Of a DNA stretch of 64,000 nucleotides, positions 8,898 to 17,973 are shown one piece after another. A program made the position numbers and the translations under genes. Position 1 is the stretch's first letter; every line of letters begins with the position of its first letter. The stretch spans positions 1-64,000 of the forward strand of contig NZ_LAVL01000028.1 of the NCBI RefSeq assembly GCF_001083785.1, in the 5' to 3' direction. The DNA comes from Nonomuraea sp. SBT364 (GTDB lineage Bacteria; Actinomycetota; Actinomycetes; Streptosporangiales; Streptosporangiaceae). The notes under the pieces were generated by a model. The model was given only the letters and a program-made list of their open reading frames with translations, ran no database searches and had not been told where the DNA came from.

Positions 8898-9953
8898 GTG
8901 CTCAGCACGGCTCCAGAGGCGCAGACGTCGGTGCGTGACCTGTTCAGGCGCGGGCTGGTGATACCGGCGCACCCGCTCGCACTGACCGAGGACAGGAAGC
9001 TCGACGAGCGCCGCCAGCGCGCCCTGACCCGCTACTACGTCGAGGCCGGCGCGGGCGGTCTGGCGGTGGGCGTGCACACCACGCAGTTCGCGCTGCACGG
9101 CACGGACCTGCTGCCGCCCGTGCTGGAGCTGGCCGCGCGGACCGCCGGTGAGTTCGAGCGCGAGGTGGTGCTGGTGGCGGGCACCACCGGGCCGACCGCC
9201 CAGGCCGTGGCCGAGGCCGAGCTGGCCAGGTCGCTCGGCTATCACATGGCGTTGCTGAGCCCGTACGCCGAGCTCGACGAGGACGCGCTGGTGGAGCGGG
9301 CGCGGGCGGTGGGCGAGGTGCTGCCGGTGATCGGCTTCTACCTGCAGCCCGCCGTGGGCGGCCGGCCGTTGTCGCGGGACTTCTGGACGAGGCTGGCGTC
9401 GATCGAGTCAGTCGTCGGCATCAAGGTCGCCCCGTTCGACCGCTACCGCACGCTCGACGTGCTGCACGGCGTCGTCCGCGCGGGGCGCACCGCCGAGGTC
9501 GCCCTCTACACGGGCAACGACGACCACATCCTGGCCGACCTCATCACGCCGCACCGGGTGGTGGTCGACGGGCGGAAGGTGGAGGTCGAGTTCGTCGGCG
9601 GGCTCCTCGGCCAGTGGGCCGTCTGGGTGCGGCGCGCGGTGGAGCTCCTGGAGGAGGCCGGGCGCGCCCGCGCGGGCGACGACACCGCCGTGCGCCGCCT
9701 GCTCACCCTCGACGGGCACCTCACCGACGCCAACGCGGCCATCTTCGACACGGCCAACGGCTTCCACGGCTGCATCCCCGGCATCCACGAGATCCTGCGC
9801 CGCCAGGGCCTGCTGGCGGGCCGCTGGTGCCTCGACCCGGCGGAGGAGCTCTCGCCGGGCCAGCTCGCGGAGATCGACCGGATCTGGGCGGCCTACCCGT
9901 GGCTCAGGGACGACGACTTCGTGGCCGAGGGCCTGGCCCGCTGGCTGTCCTGA
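8898..9953 (+). CDS. DapA-family lyase/aldolase (first copy)
   Basis: Dihydrodipicolinate synthase/N-acetylneuraminate lyase superfamily, a class I Schiff-base TIM barrel. The Schiff-base lysine is in VVGIKVAPFD (K176) and the conserved tyrosine in VIGFYLQP (Y148). At 351 aa it exceeds true DapA (about 290-300) because of an extended C-terminus (DANAAIFDTANGFHGCIPGI and beyond), which argues against lysine biosynthesis and for a catabolic aldolase or lyase. GTG 8898 was chosen for the AAGGGG box seven bases upstream. It follows the epimerase gene and ends 13 bases from the convergent regulator gene. A second DapA-like gene occurs at 15498. Confidence 0.85.
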   Translation: MLSTAPEAQTSVRDLFRRGLVIPAHPLALTEDRKLDERRQRALTRYYVEAGAGGLAVGVHTTQFALHGTDLLPPVLELAARTAGEFEREVVLVAGTTGPTAQAVAEAELARSLGYHMALLSPYAELDEDALVERARAVGEVLPVIGFYLQPAVGGRPLSRDFWTRLASIESVVGIKVAPFDRYRTLDVLHGVVRAGRTAEVALYTGNDDHILADLITPHRVVVDGRKVEVEFVGGLLGQWAVWVRRAVELLEEAGRARAGDDTAVRRLLTLDGHLTDANAAIFDTANGFHGCIPGIHEILRRQGLLAGRWCLDPAEELSPGQLAEIDRIWAAYPWLRDDDFVAEGLARWLS

Positions 9954-9966
9954 CGGCCGGCGCGTG

Positions 9967-11172
9967 TCAGAGCATCAGCCGGTACAGCGTCAGCGGCCGC
10001 CCGCTGGAGCCGCTGGTCAGGTTGCCGGTGCGCTCGGCGAGACCGGCGAGCTCCAGGCGGTGCAGCATTCGGCGGGCGGTGCGCTGCTGGACGGCGAGCC
10101 GGTCGGCGATCTCCCGCGTGGTCAGCGGCTCGTCGCCGGCGGCGTCGCGGGCCTCCAGGAGCTTCTCCAGCGTGGGCACCGACAGGCCGACCCGCCGGGA
10201 GATGACCGACAGGTTCTGCTCGGCCGCCGGCCCGGTCGGGACCGACTCCAGCACGATGTCGGTGTCGGCGCGCAGCGACAGCACCGCCGCGACGTCGCCG
10301 ATGCGGCGGGCGCGGGCCAGGGCGCGGCGGGCCAGGCTCTCCGCCTCGGCGGCGCTGCGGCCCAGGCCGAAGCCGACCCGCACCACCTGGTTCTGACTCG
10401 CCAGGCGGGCCAGCAGCGGCAGCCCGGTGAAGCCGACCGTGGCGTCGAACAGCGGCCCGCGGGTGGTCACCAGCAGGTGCGTGCCGCCGCGGAAGGCGGC
10501 GACGGTGCCGCCCAGGGCGGCGGCCTCGCGCAGCAGCCCCTCGTCGTTCTCCACCTCGATGAGGCCGAGCGCGATCTGCGCGTCCTCCTGGGCCTGGCCC
10601 TCGGCGGTCAGCAGGAGCTGGCGCAGCGCGACCCGCACCGAGTGCGTCGACGGGGCCAGCCGCAGCACGTGCGGGTCGTCGCGCAGCGACTCGTACACGG
10701 AGCTCAGGCAGGTGATCACCGGGTGGGCCGGGCCGCGCCGGTGGAAGGCGATGGCCTTCTTCGACGTCATCTCCGGCCGGTAGGGCAGGGTGCGCAGCTC
10801 GTCGGTGGGCAGCCCGGCCTCGGCGAACGTGGCCGTCACGTCGGCCGCCGGCAGCGTGTCGATGGACAGCCGGGTCACGTCCACGCCCTCGTGCTGCAGC
10901 CGCACCAGGGCGCTGAGCAGCGTCGCGCCCGTGTAGTCGACGAACGCGGCCGGGCGGGTGAGCGCCTCGGCGTCGCGGGAGAGCATGTACGGCACGATGC
11001 CGGTGAACAGCCAGCCCTCGACGGAGGAGGCGTGCGCCTCCACGATCGCGGGCGCCTGCGACTCGTGGTCGTAGTCGAGCCGCAGGGCGCTGAGGCCCGG
11101 CTGCTCCTCGCAGGTGGCCGCGACCTGGTCGACCAGATCATGCGGACCGACGACACCGATGACGATCGCCAC
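9967..11172 (-). CDS. Transcriptional regulator, C-terminal winged helix
   Basis: A 401-aa regulator of a type I cannot assign to a named family. The N-terminal part (about 1-190) is an alpha/beta sensor-like domain beginning VIGVVGPHDLVDQV, reminiscent of periplasmic-binding or PrpR-N folds. The middle part (about 195-300) ends in LARRALARARRIGDVAAV, which resembles the last helices of degenerate GGDEF/cyclase-like domains. A winged helix-turn-helix occupies about 335-401 (LTTREIADRLAVQQRTARRM). It is divergent from an aminotransferase gene, with a copy of the regional dyad between them. It is therefore the best candidate for the factor that binds all seven dyads and controls its own gene. 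Ligand and domain assignments are inference. Confidence 0.8.
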   Translation of the reverse strand: MAIVIGVVGPHDLVDQVAATCEEQPGLSALRLDYDHESQAPAIVEAHASSVEGWLFTGIVPYMLSRDAEALTRPAAFVDYTGATLLSALVRLQHEGVDVTRLSIDTLPAADVTATFAEAGLPTDELRTLPYRPEMTSKKAIAFHRRGPAHPVITCLSSVYESLRDDPHVLRLAPSTHSVRVALRQLLLTAEGQAQEDAQIALGLIEVENDEGLLREAAALGGTVAAFRGGTHLLVTTRGPLFDATVGFTGLPLLARLASQNQVVRVGFGLGRSAAEAESLARRALARARRIGDVAAVLSLRADTDIVLESVPTGPAAEQNLSVISRRVGLSVPTLEKLLEARDAAGDEPLTTREIADRLAVQQRTARRMLHRLELAGLAERTGNLTSGSSGRPLTLYRLML

Positions 11173-11193
11173 CCACGTCTCCCTTTTCGTTAT

Positions 11194-11211
11194 TAACGGT
11201 CAAGACCGCAA
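11194..11211. promoter_or_regulatory. Dyad operator between regulator and aminotransferase
   Basis: TAACGGTC-AA-GACCGCAA, with the same 8+2+8 layout as the perfect copy at 7812-7829. It lies 22 bases from the regulator start and 22 bases from the aminotransferase start, so one protein bound here could control both genes. I could not place confident -35/-10 boxes in this 60-bp region. Confidence 0.72.
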
Positions 11212-11232
11212 TCGTAACCTGTGAGGTGCTCT

Positions 11233-12417
11233 GTGAAGTTCCCGTCCATGGCCGAGGCGGACGGCCGCACGCTCGGCGACGAGGAGGTGGCGGCCGTCGA
11301 GCGGGTGATCCGTTCGGGGATGCTCAACTCCGTCTGGGGCACCGAGGCGCGGGCGCTCGAACGCGAGATCGCCGAGCTGCACGGCGTGCGCCACGCGATC
11401 GCGTGTAGCTCCGGCACCGCCGCCCTCCATCTCGCGGTCGTGGCCGCCGCACCGGATCCCGGCGACGAGATCATCACGACGCCGATCACGGATTTCGGGA
11501 CTGTGGCCCCCATCTTGGCGCAGAACGCCGTTCCTGTCTTCGCCGACGTAGATCCCGCCGACGGCAATCTCGATCCCGGCGCCGTCGCGCGGCTGATCGG
11601 GCCGCGCACCCGGGCCATCATGGCGGTGCACCTGTTCGGCGCCCCGGCCCGGGTGGACGAGCTGCGCGCCCTGGCCGACCGGCACGGGCTCGCGCTGATC
11701 GAGGACTGCGCCCAGGCGTGGCTGACGGAGCTGCCCGCAGCTCGTCCGCCCGGGCCGGGCGGGGCCAGGCTCGCCGGGACCGTCGGCGACGTGGCGTGCC
11801 TGAGCCTGCAGCAGTGGAAGCACATCACCTGCGGCGACGGCGGGCTCACGCTGACGAGCGACGACGAGCTGGCCCGGCGGATGCGGCTGTTCTCGGACAA
11901 GGGCTGGGACAGGTCGGCCGGCCGCTCGCACGCCGCCTTCGGCCTGAACTACCGCATGACCGAGCTCCAGGCCGCCGTAGCGCGGGCCCAGCTCGCCAAG
12001 CTGCCCCGGGTGGTCGCCGACCGCCGCCGGACGGCCCTGGCGCTCCTGGAGGCCCTGGAAGGCCAGGAGGGGCTGGAGGGGGTACGGCTGCCGCGCCCGG
12101 ACGGCCACGCCTGGTGGCTCTTCCCCCTCGTGCTGCCCGGGGGCGGCGCGCCAGAGCTGGCCGCGCACCTGCGGGCGGCCGGGATACCGGCGCGGGCCGG
12201 ATACCTGAACGAGCCCCTCAACCACGCCCCCGTCTGGCAAGGACCGATATATGGAGCCTCTCGCTACCCTTTGGAGGGGTACGCCCCCCGTCCGTGCCCG
12301 GAGGCCGAGCGGATGGTCGCCGAGACGCTGCTGGTCATCGACTGGAATGAGAACTACACCTCGGATCACATCAACCTCATAGCCCACGAGATGACGAAAT
12401 TTCGGGCCCTCCCGTAG
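11233..12417 (+). CDS. DegT/DnrJ/EryC1/StrS aminotransferase (first copy)
   Basis: PLP-dependent sugar-type aminotransferase. The PLP lysine is in LQQWKHITCGDGG (K196), the cofactor-binding aspartate region reads LIEDCAQAW, and the N-terminal SGTAALHLAV motif is present. The 394-aa length is normal. Such enzymes transaminate keto-sugars or cyclitols, and some work in the catabolic direction. GTG 11233 was chosen because GAGG lies six bases upstream; GTG 11221 is in frame. The gene sits between the regulator and the ABC importer. A second, rather different DegT-family enzyme is encoded at 27854, so the pathway may need two transamination steps or use two substrates. Confidence 0.9.
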   Translation: MKFPSMAEADGRTLGDEEVAAVERVIRSGMLNSVWGTEARALEREIAELHGVRHAIACSSGTAALHLAVVAAAPDPGDEIITTPITDFGTVAPILAQNAVPVFADVDPADGNLDPGAVARLIGPRTRAIMAVHLFGAPARVDELRALADRHGLALIEDCAQAWLTELPAARPPGPGGARLAGTVGDVACLSLQQWKHITCGDGGLTLTSDDELARRMRLFSDKGWDRSAGRSHAAFGLNYRMTELQAAVARAQLAKLPRVVADRRRTALALLEALEGQEGLEGVRLPRPDGHAWWLFPLVLPGGGAPELAAHLRAAGIPARAGYLNEPLNHAPVWQGPIYGASRYPLEGYAPRPCPEAERMVAETLLVIDWNENYTSDHINLIAHEMTKFRALP

Positions 12418-12437
12418 TCACGGTCAGGTATCAGGGA

Positions 12438-12483
12438 TTGACCGCGCCGAGGACGCGTCACTAGGTTTCGGTCAGGACCGGTA
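12438..12483 (+). promoter_or_regulatory. Promoter with dyad operator, ABC importer operon
   Basis: TTGACC (12438-12443), an 18-bp spacer and TAGGTT (12462-12467), overlapped by the dyad TTTCGGTC-AG-GACCGGTA (12466-12483). The transcript should start inside the dyad, leaving about 30 bases of leader that carry AAGG before the ATG at 12504. Confidence 0.78.
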
Positions 12484-12503
12484 TTAGTGAAAGGATGCCG
12501 CCG

Positions 12504-13748
12504 ATGAGGAAGACAACGGCCCTGGGCGTCGCGCTCGCACTGAGCGTCGCCGCCGCCGGGTGCGGATCGTCCAGCGGGTCGGACAAGAGCACGGTGACCC
12601 TCTGGATGTACCCCGTCATCGGCGACCAGGCCAAGAGCCAGGCGTTCTGGGCGAAGGTCGAGAAGGACTTCGAGGCGAAGAACCCGGCGATCGACGTCAC
12701 CGTCGACCAGCAGCCGTGGGAAGGCCGCCAGGAGAAGGTCACCACGGCCCTGGTCTCGAAGAAGGGCTTCGACCTGGTCGTCCTCGGCCCCGACCAGATC
12801 CCGCAGTACGCCCAGCAGGGCACGATCGAGCCCGTCGACGACGTCGTGGCCACCGCGAAGGGCTCCTACCTGCCCAACTCGCTCAGCGCCCTGACCGTCG
12901 ACGGCAAGCTCTACGGGGTCCCGATCTACCAGACGATCACCGCCCCCATCTACAACAAGAAGCTGTTCACCGACGCGGGCGTCGAGAAGGTCCCCGAGAC
13001 GCTGGAGGAGCTCAAGGCGGCCGCCCCCAAGCTGGCCGCCGACAAGGTCGCCGTCCTCGACTACCCGGGCAAGCCCGAGGTCAGCCTGAACCAGAGCTTC
13101 TACCCCTTCCTGTGGGCCAACGGCGGCACCGTCTTCGCCGCCGACGGCAAGAGCGTGGCCTTCAACGGCCCGGAGGGCGTGGCGAGCCTGCAGCTCCTGC
13201 TCGACCTCAAGGCCGCCGGCGGCCTGCCGGAGAACGCCGCCAGCAAGGGCAACGACATCGAGGGCGGCGCGCTGGCGGCGGGCAAGACCGCCATGTACCA
13301 CGCGGCCACCGCGCTGCAGGCCGTCCAGCTCGGCGCCGCCATCGGCGAGGAGAACGTCGGCATCGGCCTGCCCCTGGAGGGCAGCAAGCGGGTCGCGTTC
13401 GGCATCCCCGGCGGCGTCGTGCTCGCCAAGCACACCGAGAACAAGGACGCCGCCAAGAAGCTCGCCGGCTACCTGGCCTCGCCCGAGGTCGCCGCCGAAC
13501 TGGCCAAGGAGTCGGGCTTCTTCCCGGCCCGCACCGACGTCACAGTGCCGGACCAGTCGGAGTCGGCCAAGGAGTTCGCCAAGTCCCTGCAGTACGCCTT
13601 CCCCGGCGACACCCACCCCAAGGCCCGCCAGGTGATGGGCCTCATCGCGCCGCACATCCAGGCCGCGCTGCTCGGCCAGGAGGACGCCAAGACGGCCCTG
13701 GACGCGGCCGCCGAGGAGGCCAACACGCTGCTCAGCAGCGGCGGCTGA
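12504..13748 (+). CDS. ABC importer substrate-binding lipoprotein (carbohydrate type)
   Basis: Family 1 extracellular solute-binding protein, 414 aa, anchored by lipid after signal peptidase II cleavage. The lipobox is VAAAGC with the acylated cysteine at residue 20, preceded by a hydrophobic helix and MRKTT. The mature protein starts with a Ser-rich linker, then VTLWMYPVIGDQ, and includes the EGRQEKVTTALVS-type region typical of sugar-binding members. I placed the start at ATG 12504, nine bases after AAGG; ATG 12495 abuts that box. It is the first gene of an operon with two permeases, a DapA-like lyase and a NUDIX protein. No ATPase gene is present, so a shared MsiK-type ATPase encoded elsewhere probably drives it. 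Confidence 0.92.
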   Translation: MRKTTALGVALALSVAAAGCGSSSGSDKSTVTLWMYPVIGDQAKSQAFWAKVEKDFEAKNPAIDVTVDQQPWEGRQEKVTTALVSKKGFDLVVLGPDQIPQYAQQGTIEPVDDVVATAKGSYLPNSLSALTVDGKLYGVPIYQTITAPIYNKKLFTDAGVEKVPETLEELKAAAPKLAADKVAVLDYPGKPEVSLNQSFYPFLWANGGTVFAADGKSVAFNGPEGVASLQLLLDLKAAGGLPENAASKGNDIEGGALAAGKTAMYHAATALQAVQLGAAIGEENVGIGLPLEGSKRVAFGIPGGVVLAKHTENKDAAKKLAGYLASPEVAAELAKESGFFPARTDVTVPDQSESAKEFAKSLQYAFPGDTHPKARQVMGLIAPHIQAALLGQEDAKTALDAAAEEANTLLSSGG

Positions 13749-13764
13749 ACGAGAAAGGAACGCC

Positions 13765-14631
13765 GTGCGTCATCGCATGCGTGACCCGGTCACCGGGCTG
13801 CTGTTCGTCCTGCCCGTGCTCGTCCTCTTCCTGATCTTCCGGATCTTCCCCTCACTCGGGGCGGCGGGCATGAGCCTGACGAACTGGAACATCGGCGGAG
13901 AGTGGAGCTTCGTCGGCGCGGACAACTACGCCAGGCTGCTCGACGACGTCAACTTCTGGCTCAGCCTGCGGGTCACGCTGGTGTACGCGGCCATCTACGT
14001 GCCGCTGACCGTCCTGGTGGCGCTCGGCACGGCGTTGCTGCTCAACCAGGTGGTGTTCATGCGCGGGCTGTTCCGCGGCATGCTCTTCCTGCCGTACGTG
14101 ACCAGCTTCGTGCTGGCGGGCATCGTCTGGCGCTGGATCTACGAGTTCGACGGGCTGATCAACGGCCTGATCGGCAAGATGGGCCTCGGCCCGGTCGCCT
14201 TCCTGGAGGAGGCGTCGCTGGTGCTGCCCGCGCTGGCCGTGGTGTCGGTGTGGAAGGGCTTCGGCTACTCGATGCTGATCCTGCTGGCCGGGCTCAAGTC
14301 GATCCCGGGCAGCTACCTGGAGGCCGCGACGGTCGACGGGGCTGGGCCCTGGCAGAAGTTCCGCCGGATCACGCTGCCGCTGCTCAAGCCGACGCTCTTC
14401 TTCGTCCTGATCATCGAGACGATCGGCGCCTTCCAGGTGTTCGACACCATCTACGTGATGACCGGCGGCGGCCCGGCCCGGGCCACCTACACGCTCATCT
14501 ACGGCATCTACGACCACGGCTTCCGCTCGTTCGACTTCGGCTACGCCGCCACGTGGGGCGTGGTGCTGTTCGCGATCGTGCTGGTCGTGTCGCTGATCCA
14601 GCGCCGCTTCCTGGACCGGGGGAACACGTGA
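13765..14631 (+). CDS. ABC sugar permease, MalF/UgpA type
   Basis: Inner-membrane permease of a carbohydrate ABC importer, 288 aa with six predicted membrane helices. The EAA loop that docks onto the ATPase is at about residues 185-208 (EAATVDGAGPWQKFRRITLP). The first helix is LLFVLPVLVLFLIFRIFP. GTG 13765 has GAAAGGA upstream at a normal distance and lies 17 bases after the binding-protein gene. Its stop overlaps the start of the second permease by four bases. Confidence 0.92.
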   Translation: MRHRMRDPVTGLLFVLPVLVLFLIFRIFPSLGAAGMSLTNWNIGGEWSFVGADNYARLLDDVNFWLSLRVTLVYAAIYVPLTVLVALGTALLLNQVVFMRGLFRGMLFLPYVTSFVLAGIVWRWIYEFDGLINGLIGKMGLGPVAFLEEASLVLPALAVVSVWKGFGYSMLILLAGLKSIPGSYLEAATVDGAGPWQKFRRITLPLLKPTLFFVLIIETIGAFQVFDTIYVMTGGGPARATYTLIYGIYDHGFRSFDFGYAATWGVVLFAIVLVVSLIQRRFLDRGNT

Positions 14632-15488
14632 CCATCACCGCCTCCAGGCCGCTCACCCGCGACCGGGCCGCCGGACGGCCGCGGCGCCGGCGGGCCAGGT
14701 GGCCGCTCGCCGCCCTGCTGGCCGTGCTGTCGCTGCTGACGGTCGCGCCGTTCCTGGCCATGTTCGTCGTGGCGCTGTCGCCCGCCGGGCAGCCGACCCT
14801 GCCCGCCCAGTGGCCCGACTCGCTCACCCTGGACAACCTGTCCAAGGTGCTGTCGGCGTCCGGGTTCGTGAAGTGGACGGTCAACTCGCTGCTCTACTCG
14901 GTCGTGTCCGTGGTGGTCATCCTGCTCACCGCGTCGATGGCCGGTTACGCGTTCGCCAAGAAGCGCTTCCCGGGCCGCGACGCGATGTTCTGGACGTTCC
15001 TGGCGACCATGATGGTGCCGTTCCAGGCGACGCTCATCCCCACGTTCGTGCTGGTCAACAGCCTGGAGGGGGTCGACACGTTCTGGGGGCTGATCGTGCC
15101 GACGCTGGCCAACTCCCAGGCGGTCTTCCTCATGCGGCAGTTCATCATGGGGCTGCCGGACGAGCTGTTCGACGCGGCCAAGGTCGACGGGGCCTCCGAG
15201 CTGCGGGTCTATCTGACGATCGTGGTGCCGCTGACCAAGCCGATCATGGCCACGCTGGGCGTGTTCGTGTTCCTGTGGCACTGGAACGACTTCCTGTGGC
15301 CGCTGGTCGTGGGGCAGAGCGACGCCACCCGGACGCTGACCGTGGGGCTGACCACGCTGCGCACTGAGGAGATGCAGCTGTCGATGCTCATGGCCTCGGC
15401 GACGATCTCGGTGATCCCGTGCCTGCTGGTGTTCTTCCTGCTGCAGCGGTACCTGGTCAACAGCATCGCGATGACCGGGTTCAAATAA
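14628..15488 (+). CDS. ABC sugar permease, MalG/UgpE type
   Basis: Second membrane subunit of the importer, 286 aa, with a basic N-terminus (RPRRRRARW) and six predicted helices. The EAA-like loop DAAKVDGASELRVYLTIVVP is at about residues 181-200, as expected for this subunit. The GTG start overlaps the previous stop as GTGA, which indicates translational coupling. The DapA-like gene begins ten bases after its stop. Confidence 0.92.
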   Translation: MTITASRPLTRDRAAGRPRRRRARWPLAALLAVLSLLTVAPFLAMFVVALSPAGQPTLPAQWPDSLTLDNLSKVLSASGFVKWTVNSLLYSVVSVVVILLTASMAGYAFAKKRFPGRDAMFWTFLATMMVPFQATLIPTFVLVNSLEGVDTFWGLIVPTLANSQAVFLMRQFIMGLPDELFDAAKVDGASELRVYLTIVVPLTKPIMATLGVFVFLWHWNDFLWPLVVGQSDATRTLTVGLTTLRTEEMQLSMLMASATISVIPCLLVFFLLQRYLVNSIAMTGFK

Positions 15489-15497
15489 GCTCCTTTC

Positions 15498-16412
15498 GTG
15501 GATATTTCGGCTCAAGCGCTCCGGGATCGGCTCCGCGGCACCCTCGTCGCCGCCGCGGCCACGCCCATGACGGCGGCCGGCGAGGTGGACCCGGACATCG
15601 TGACCCGCTACCTGGCGGGTCTCGTCGAGGACGGCGCGGGCGCCCTGGCGGTCCTCGCCCACACGGGCCGGGGCCCGTACCTGCCGCCGGCGACCCGGGC
15701 CACCGTGATCGGGCGCGCGGTCGCCCTCGGCGTCCCGGTCCTGGTGGGCGTGGGCGGCGAACCCCCGACGGGCCCCGGTCCGGCGGGGCCGGCGGGGCCG
15801 GAGGAGGAGGCGCGGGTCGCGGCGAGCCTGGGCGCGGCCGGGGTACTGGTGTTCCCCTCGCCCGGCGACAGGCTCGCGCAGCACGAGGCCGTCTGGCGGG
15901 CGGCCCGGCTGCCCATGATCGCCTTCGACCTCTACACCCGCCCCTGCCCGCCCGGCGTGCTGCGCGACCTGCTCGCCCACCCGGGCGTGGCGGGACTCAA
16001 GACGGCCCTGCTGTCGGACGCGATGGGCTGCCAGCTGGCCATCGCCCTCGCCAGGGACGCGGGCAGGCTCGCGATCACCGGCGAGGACCGCATGTTCGCC
16101 CCCTCCCTCCTGTGGGGCGCCGAGGCGGCCCTGGTGGGCATCGCCGCCGCGCACGTCGGCCTGACCGCCGCCGTCATGCGCGCCTTCGAGGGCACCGACC
16201 TGCGCGCCTTCCACGAGGCGTCCTCCCGCCTGGACCGGCTGGCGACGGCCACGTTCACCGGCCCGATGGAGGGCTACGTCCAGCGGATGCTGTGGCTGGC
16301 CGCCGCCGAGGGCCGCATCCCGCACTCCCACGCCTTCGACCCGTACGCGCCTCCGCTGCCGGACGGGGAGCGGGCGGCCGTGCTGGAGGCCCTAGCATCG
16401 GGCCATGCCTGA
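15498..16412 (+). CDS. DapA-family lyase/aldolase (second copy)
   Basis: Schiff-base TIM-barrel lyase of 304 aa. The Schiff-base lysine is in VAGLKTALLSD (K168) and the conserved tyrosine in AFDLYTRP (Y146). The early glycine-rich region reads GVGGEPPTGPGPAGPAGPEE, an unusual proline-glycine loop. It differs clearly from the 8898 copy, so it is probably a different enzyme and not a backup. No ribosome site precedes GTG 15498. A TAAGCT string six bases upstream, partly inside the permease stop, would fit a leaderless transcript, or translation may be coupled to the permease. Its end overlaps the NUDIX gene by eight bases. Context suggests it acts on the imported compound. Confidence 0.84.
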   Translation: MDISAQALRDRLRGTLVAAAATPMTAAGEVDPDIVTRYLAGLVEDGAGALAVLAHTGRGPYLPPATRATVIGRAVALGVPVLVGVGGEPPTGPGPAGPAGPEEEARVAASLGAAGVLVFPSPGDRLAQHEAVWRAARLPMIAFDLYTRPCPPGVLRDLLAHPGVAGLKTALLSDAMGCQLAIALARDAGRLAITGEDRMFAPSLLWGAEAALVGIAAAHVGLTAAVMRAFEGTDLRAFHEASSRLDRLATATFTGPMEGYVQRMLWLAAAEGRIPHSHAFDPYAPPLPDGERAAVLEALASGHA

Positions 16413-16959
16413 CACGCGCCCGGACACGATCCGGCAGCTCTCCACGAAGGTGGTCTACGACAACCCCTGGATGGTCGTCCGGGAGGACGAGGTCGAGCGG
16501 CCCGACGGATCGCAGGGCATCTACGCCTACGTCGACAAGCCCGACTTCGTGATGGTCGTCCCGATGGAGGATGACGGCTTCCACCTGGTGGAGGAGTATC
16601 GCTACCCGATGCGCCGCCGCTCGTGGAGCTTCCCCCAGGGCACGGCGGTGGCCTCCAGCCGCGAGGAGGAGGCCAGGATCGAGCTGGCCGAGGAGACCGG
16701 GCTGCGCGCCGGGAACTGGACGCTCCTCGGCGCGCTCGACAACGCCCACGGCCTGGTCAACCAGCAGCTGTACGTCTACCTCGCCACCGACCTGGAGCGC
16801 GGGCCGGTCAACCGGGAGCACACCGAGCAGGACATGCTGCACCGGTGGGTGCCCCGAGCCGAGTTCGAGCGGATGATCCGCGCTGGCGAGGTGAGCGACT
16901 CGGGGACGATCGCGGCCTACGCCCTGCTCGCGATGGGGCTCACGTCAGGGTCTGGGTGA
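16405..16959 (+). CDS. NUDIX hydrolase with divergent box
   Basis: ADP-sugar-pyrophosphatase-like NUDIX protein of 184 aa. The NUDIX region is at about residues 77-98 (GTAVASSREEEARIELAEET then GL). Compared with the consensus GX5EX7REUXEEXGU it is one residue short, the first Glu is missing and the Arg of REU is Ile, while the metal-binding EE pair remains. Activity is thus plausible but not certain. A TAGCAT box (16393-16398) six bases before the ATG suggests a leaderless start in addition to read-through from the importer operon. Its last 20 bases overlap the convergent S66 peptidase gene tail to tail. Confidence 0.8.
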   Translation: MPDTRPDTIRQLSTKVVYDNPWMVVREDEVERPDGSQGIYAYVDKPDFVMVVPMEDDGFHLVEEYRYPMRRRSWSFPQGTAVASSREEEARIELAEETGLRAGNWTLLGALDNAHGLVNQQLYVYLATDLERGPVNREHTEQDMLHRWVPRAEFERMIRAGEVSDSGTIAAYALLAMGLTSGSG

Positions 16960-17950
16960 TCTCGTCGCGGCCGGCTTCGTGCGCGACGACCGCGCGGGCG
17001 CCGTTGACCAGCGGCATCCACGGCGGCACGTGCCCGCACTCGACGTCGGCGATGATCGGCACGCCGAGCCCGCCGAGCGCGTCGAGCACCGCCTCGTGCT
17101 GGGTGAGCGTCAGGAGCCCGGGGGCGCGGGTGCGGCCGACGAGGATCGCGGTGGCGCCGGCGAAGAAGCCGGCCAGGCGCATGCCGTGCAGGTTGCGGCA
17201 GATGGTGGCCGCGTCGTGCTCGCACGCCTCCACGTAGACGATCAGCCCGTCGCCGGCCAGGGGCGTGGTGTCGAGGTAGGGCGTGCCCGCGAGGTTGCAC
17301 AGCATCTCGACGCAGCCGCCGATCAGCCGCCCCTCCGCCCGGACGTCGCCGTCGCCGTCCAGGCGGGTCCACCGGCCGGGCGTGTCGAGGGTGAGCTCGT
17401 CCACCTCGGGCGCGTTCTGCCAGTCGTCGCGGCCCTGCGCCCGGTAGCGGCCGGGCGGGGTCTGGGTGAACGTCGCGCCGGGCGGCATCGTGACGATGTC
17501 CAGCCAGCCGGTCAGCCCGTCCGGGACCCGGTAGGGCGTGTCCATCAGGTTGTTGCCGTGGATGGTCGCGATGCCGCTCAGCAGCGTCAGCGGCGTCATG
17601 ATCGTGGTGTTGTCGGAGTAGCCCACCAGCCAGGTCGGCTCGGCCGCGCCCAGGGCGTCCCAGTCGAGCAGCGGCAGCAGGTCGATGCAGGTCTCGCCGC
17701 CCCACGGCGGGATCACGGCCTTGATCGAGGGGTCGGTGAGCATGTCCGTCAGCTCGCGGGCCCGATCGGCCGCCGGCGCGCTGACGTGCCCGGAGCCGTC
17801 CATGCAGGCGCCGACGACCACTTCGTAGCCGCGTGCCTCCACGGTGCGGATGGCGGCCCGGAGGCGGTCCTCAAGGCTCTTGTCGACGCCGCTGGACGGT
17901 GAGGTGACCCCGATCCGGTCACCGGGGCGCAGGGAAGACGGATATCGCAT
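16940..17950 (-). CDS. S66 family serine peptidase (LdcA/MccF-like)
   Basis: Member of the LD-carboxypeptidase family, whose members cleave tetrapeptide stems of murein or amide bonds in peptide antibiotics (MccF). The 336-aa protein starts with the family string RPGDRIGVTSPSSG, has the nucleophile elbow GYSDNT with Ser112, and keeps the downstream Glu and the His region DVECGHVPPWMP. No signal peptide is present, so it acts in the cytoplasm, as MccF and LdcA do. On the minus strand it follows the dehydrogenase-like gene by 23 bases and may be the last gene of the 22318-16940 operon. A TAGTAA box six bases before the ATG also allows a leaderless start of its own. Confidence 0.88.
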   Translation of the reverse strand: MRYPSSLRPGDRIGVTSPSSGVDKSLEDRLRAAIRTVEARGYEVVVGACMDGSGHVSAPAADRARELTDMLTDPSIKAVIPPWGGETCIDLLPLLDWDALGAAEPTWLVGYSDNTTIMTPLTLLSGIATIHGNNLMDTPYRVPDGLTGWLDIVTMPPGATFTQTPPGRYRAQGRDDWQNAPEVDELTLDTPGRWTRLDGDGDVRAEGRLIGGCVEMLCNLAGTPYLDTTPLAGDGLIVYVEACEHDAATICRNLHGMRLAGFFAGATAILVGRTRAPGLLTLTQHEAVLDALGGLGVPIIADVECGHVPPWMPLVNGARAVVAHEAGRDEITQTLT

Positions 17951-17973
17951 CCCCGTTTACTAGCACGTACGAA

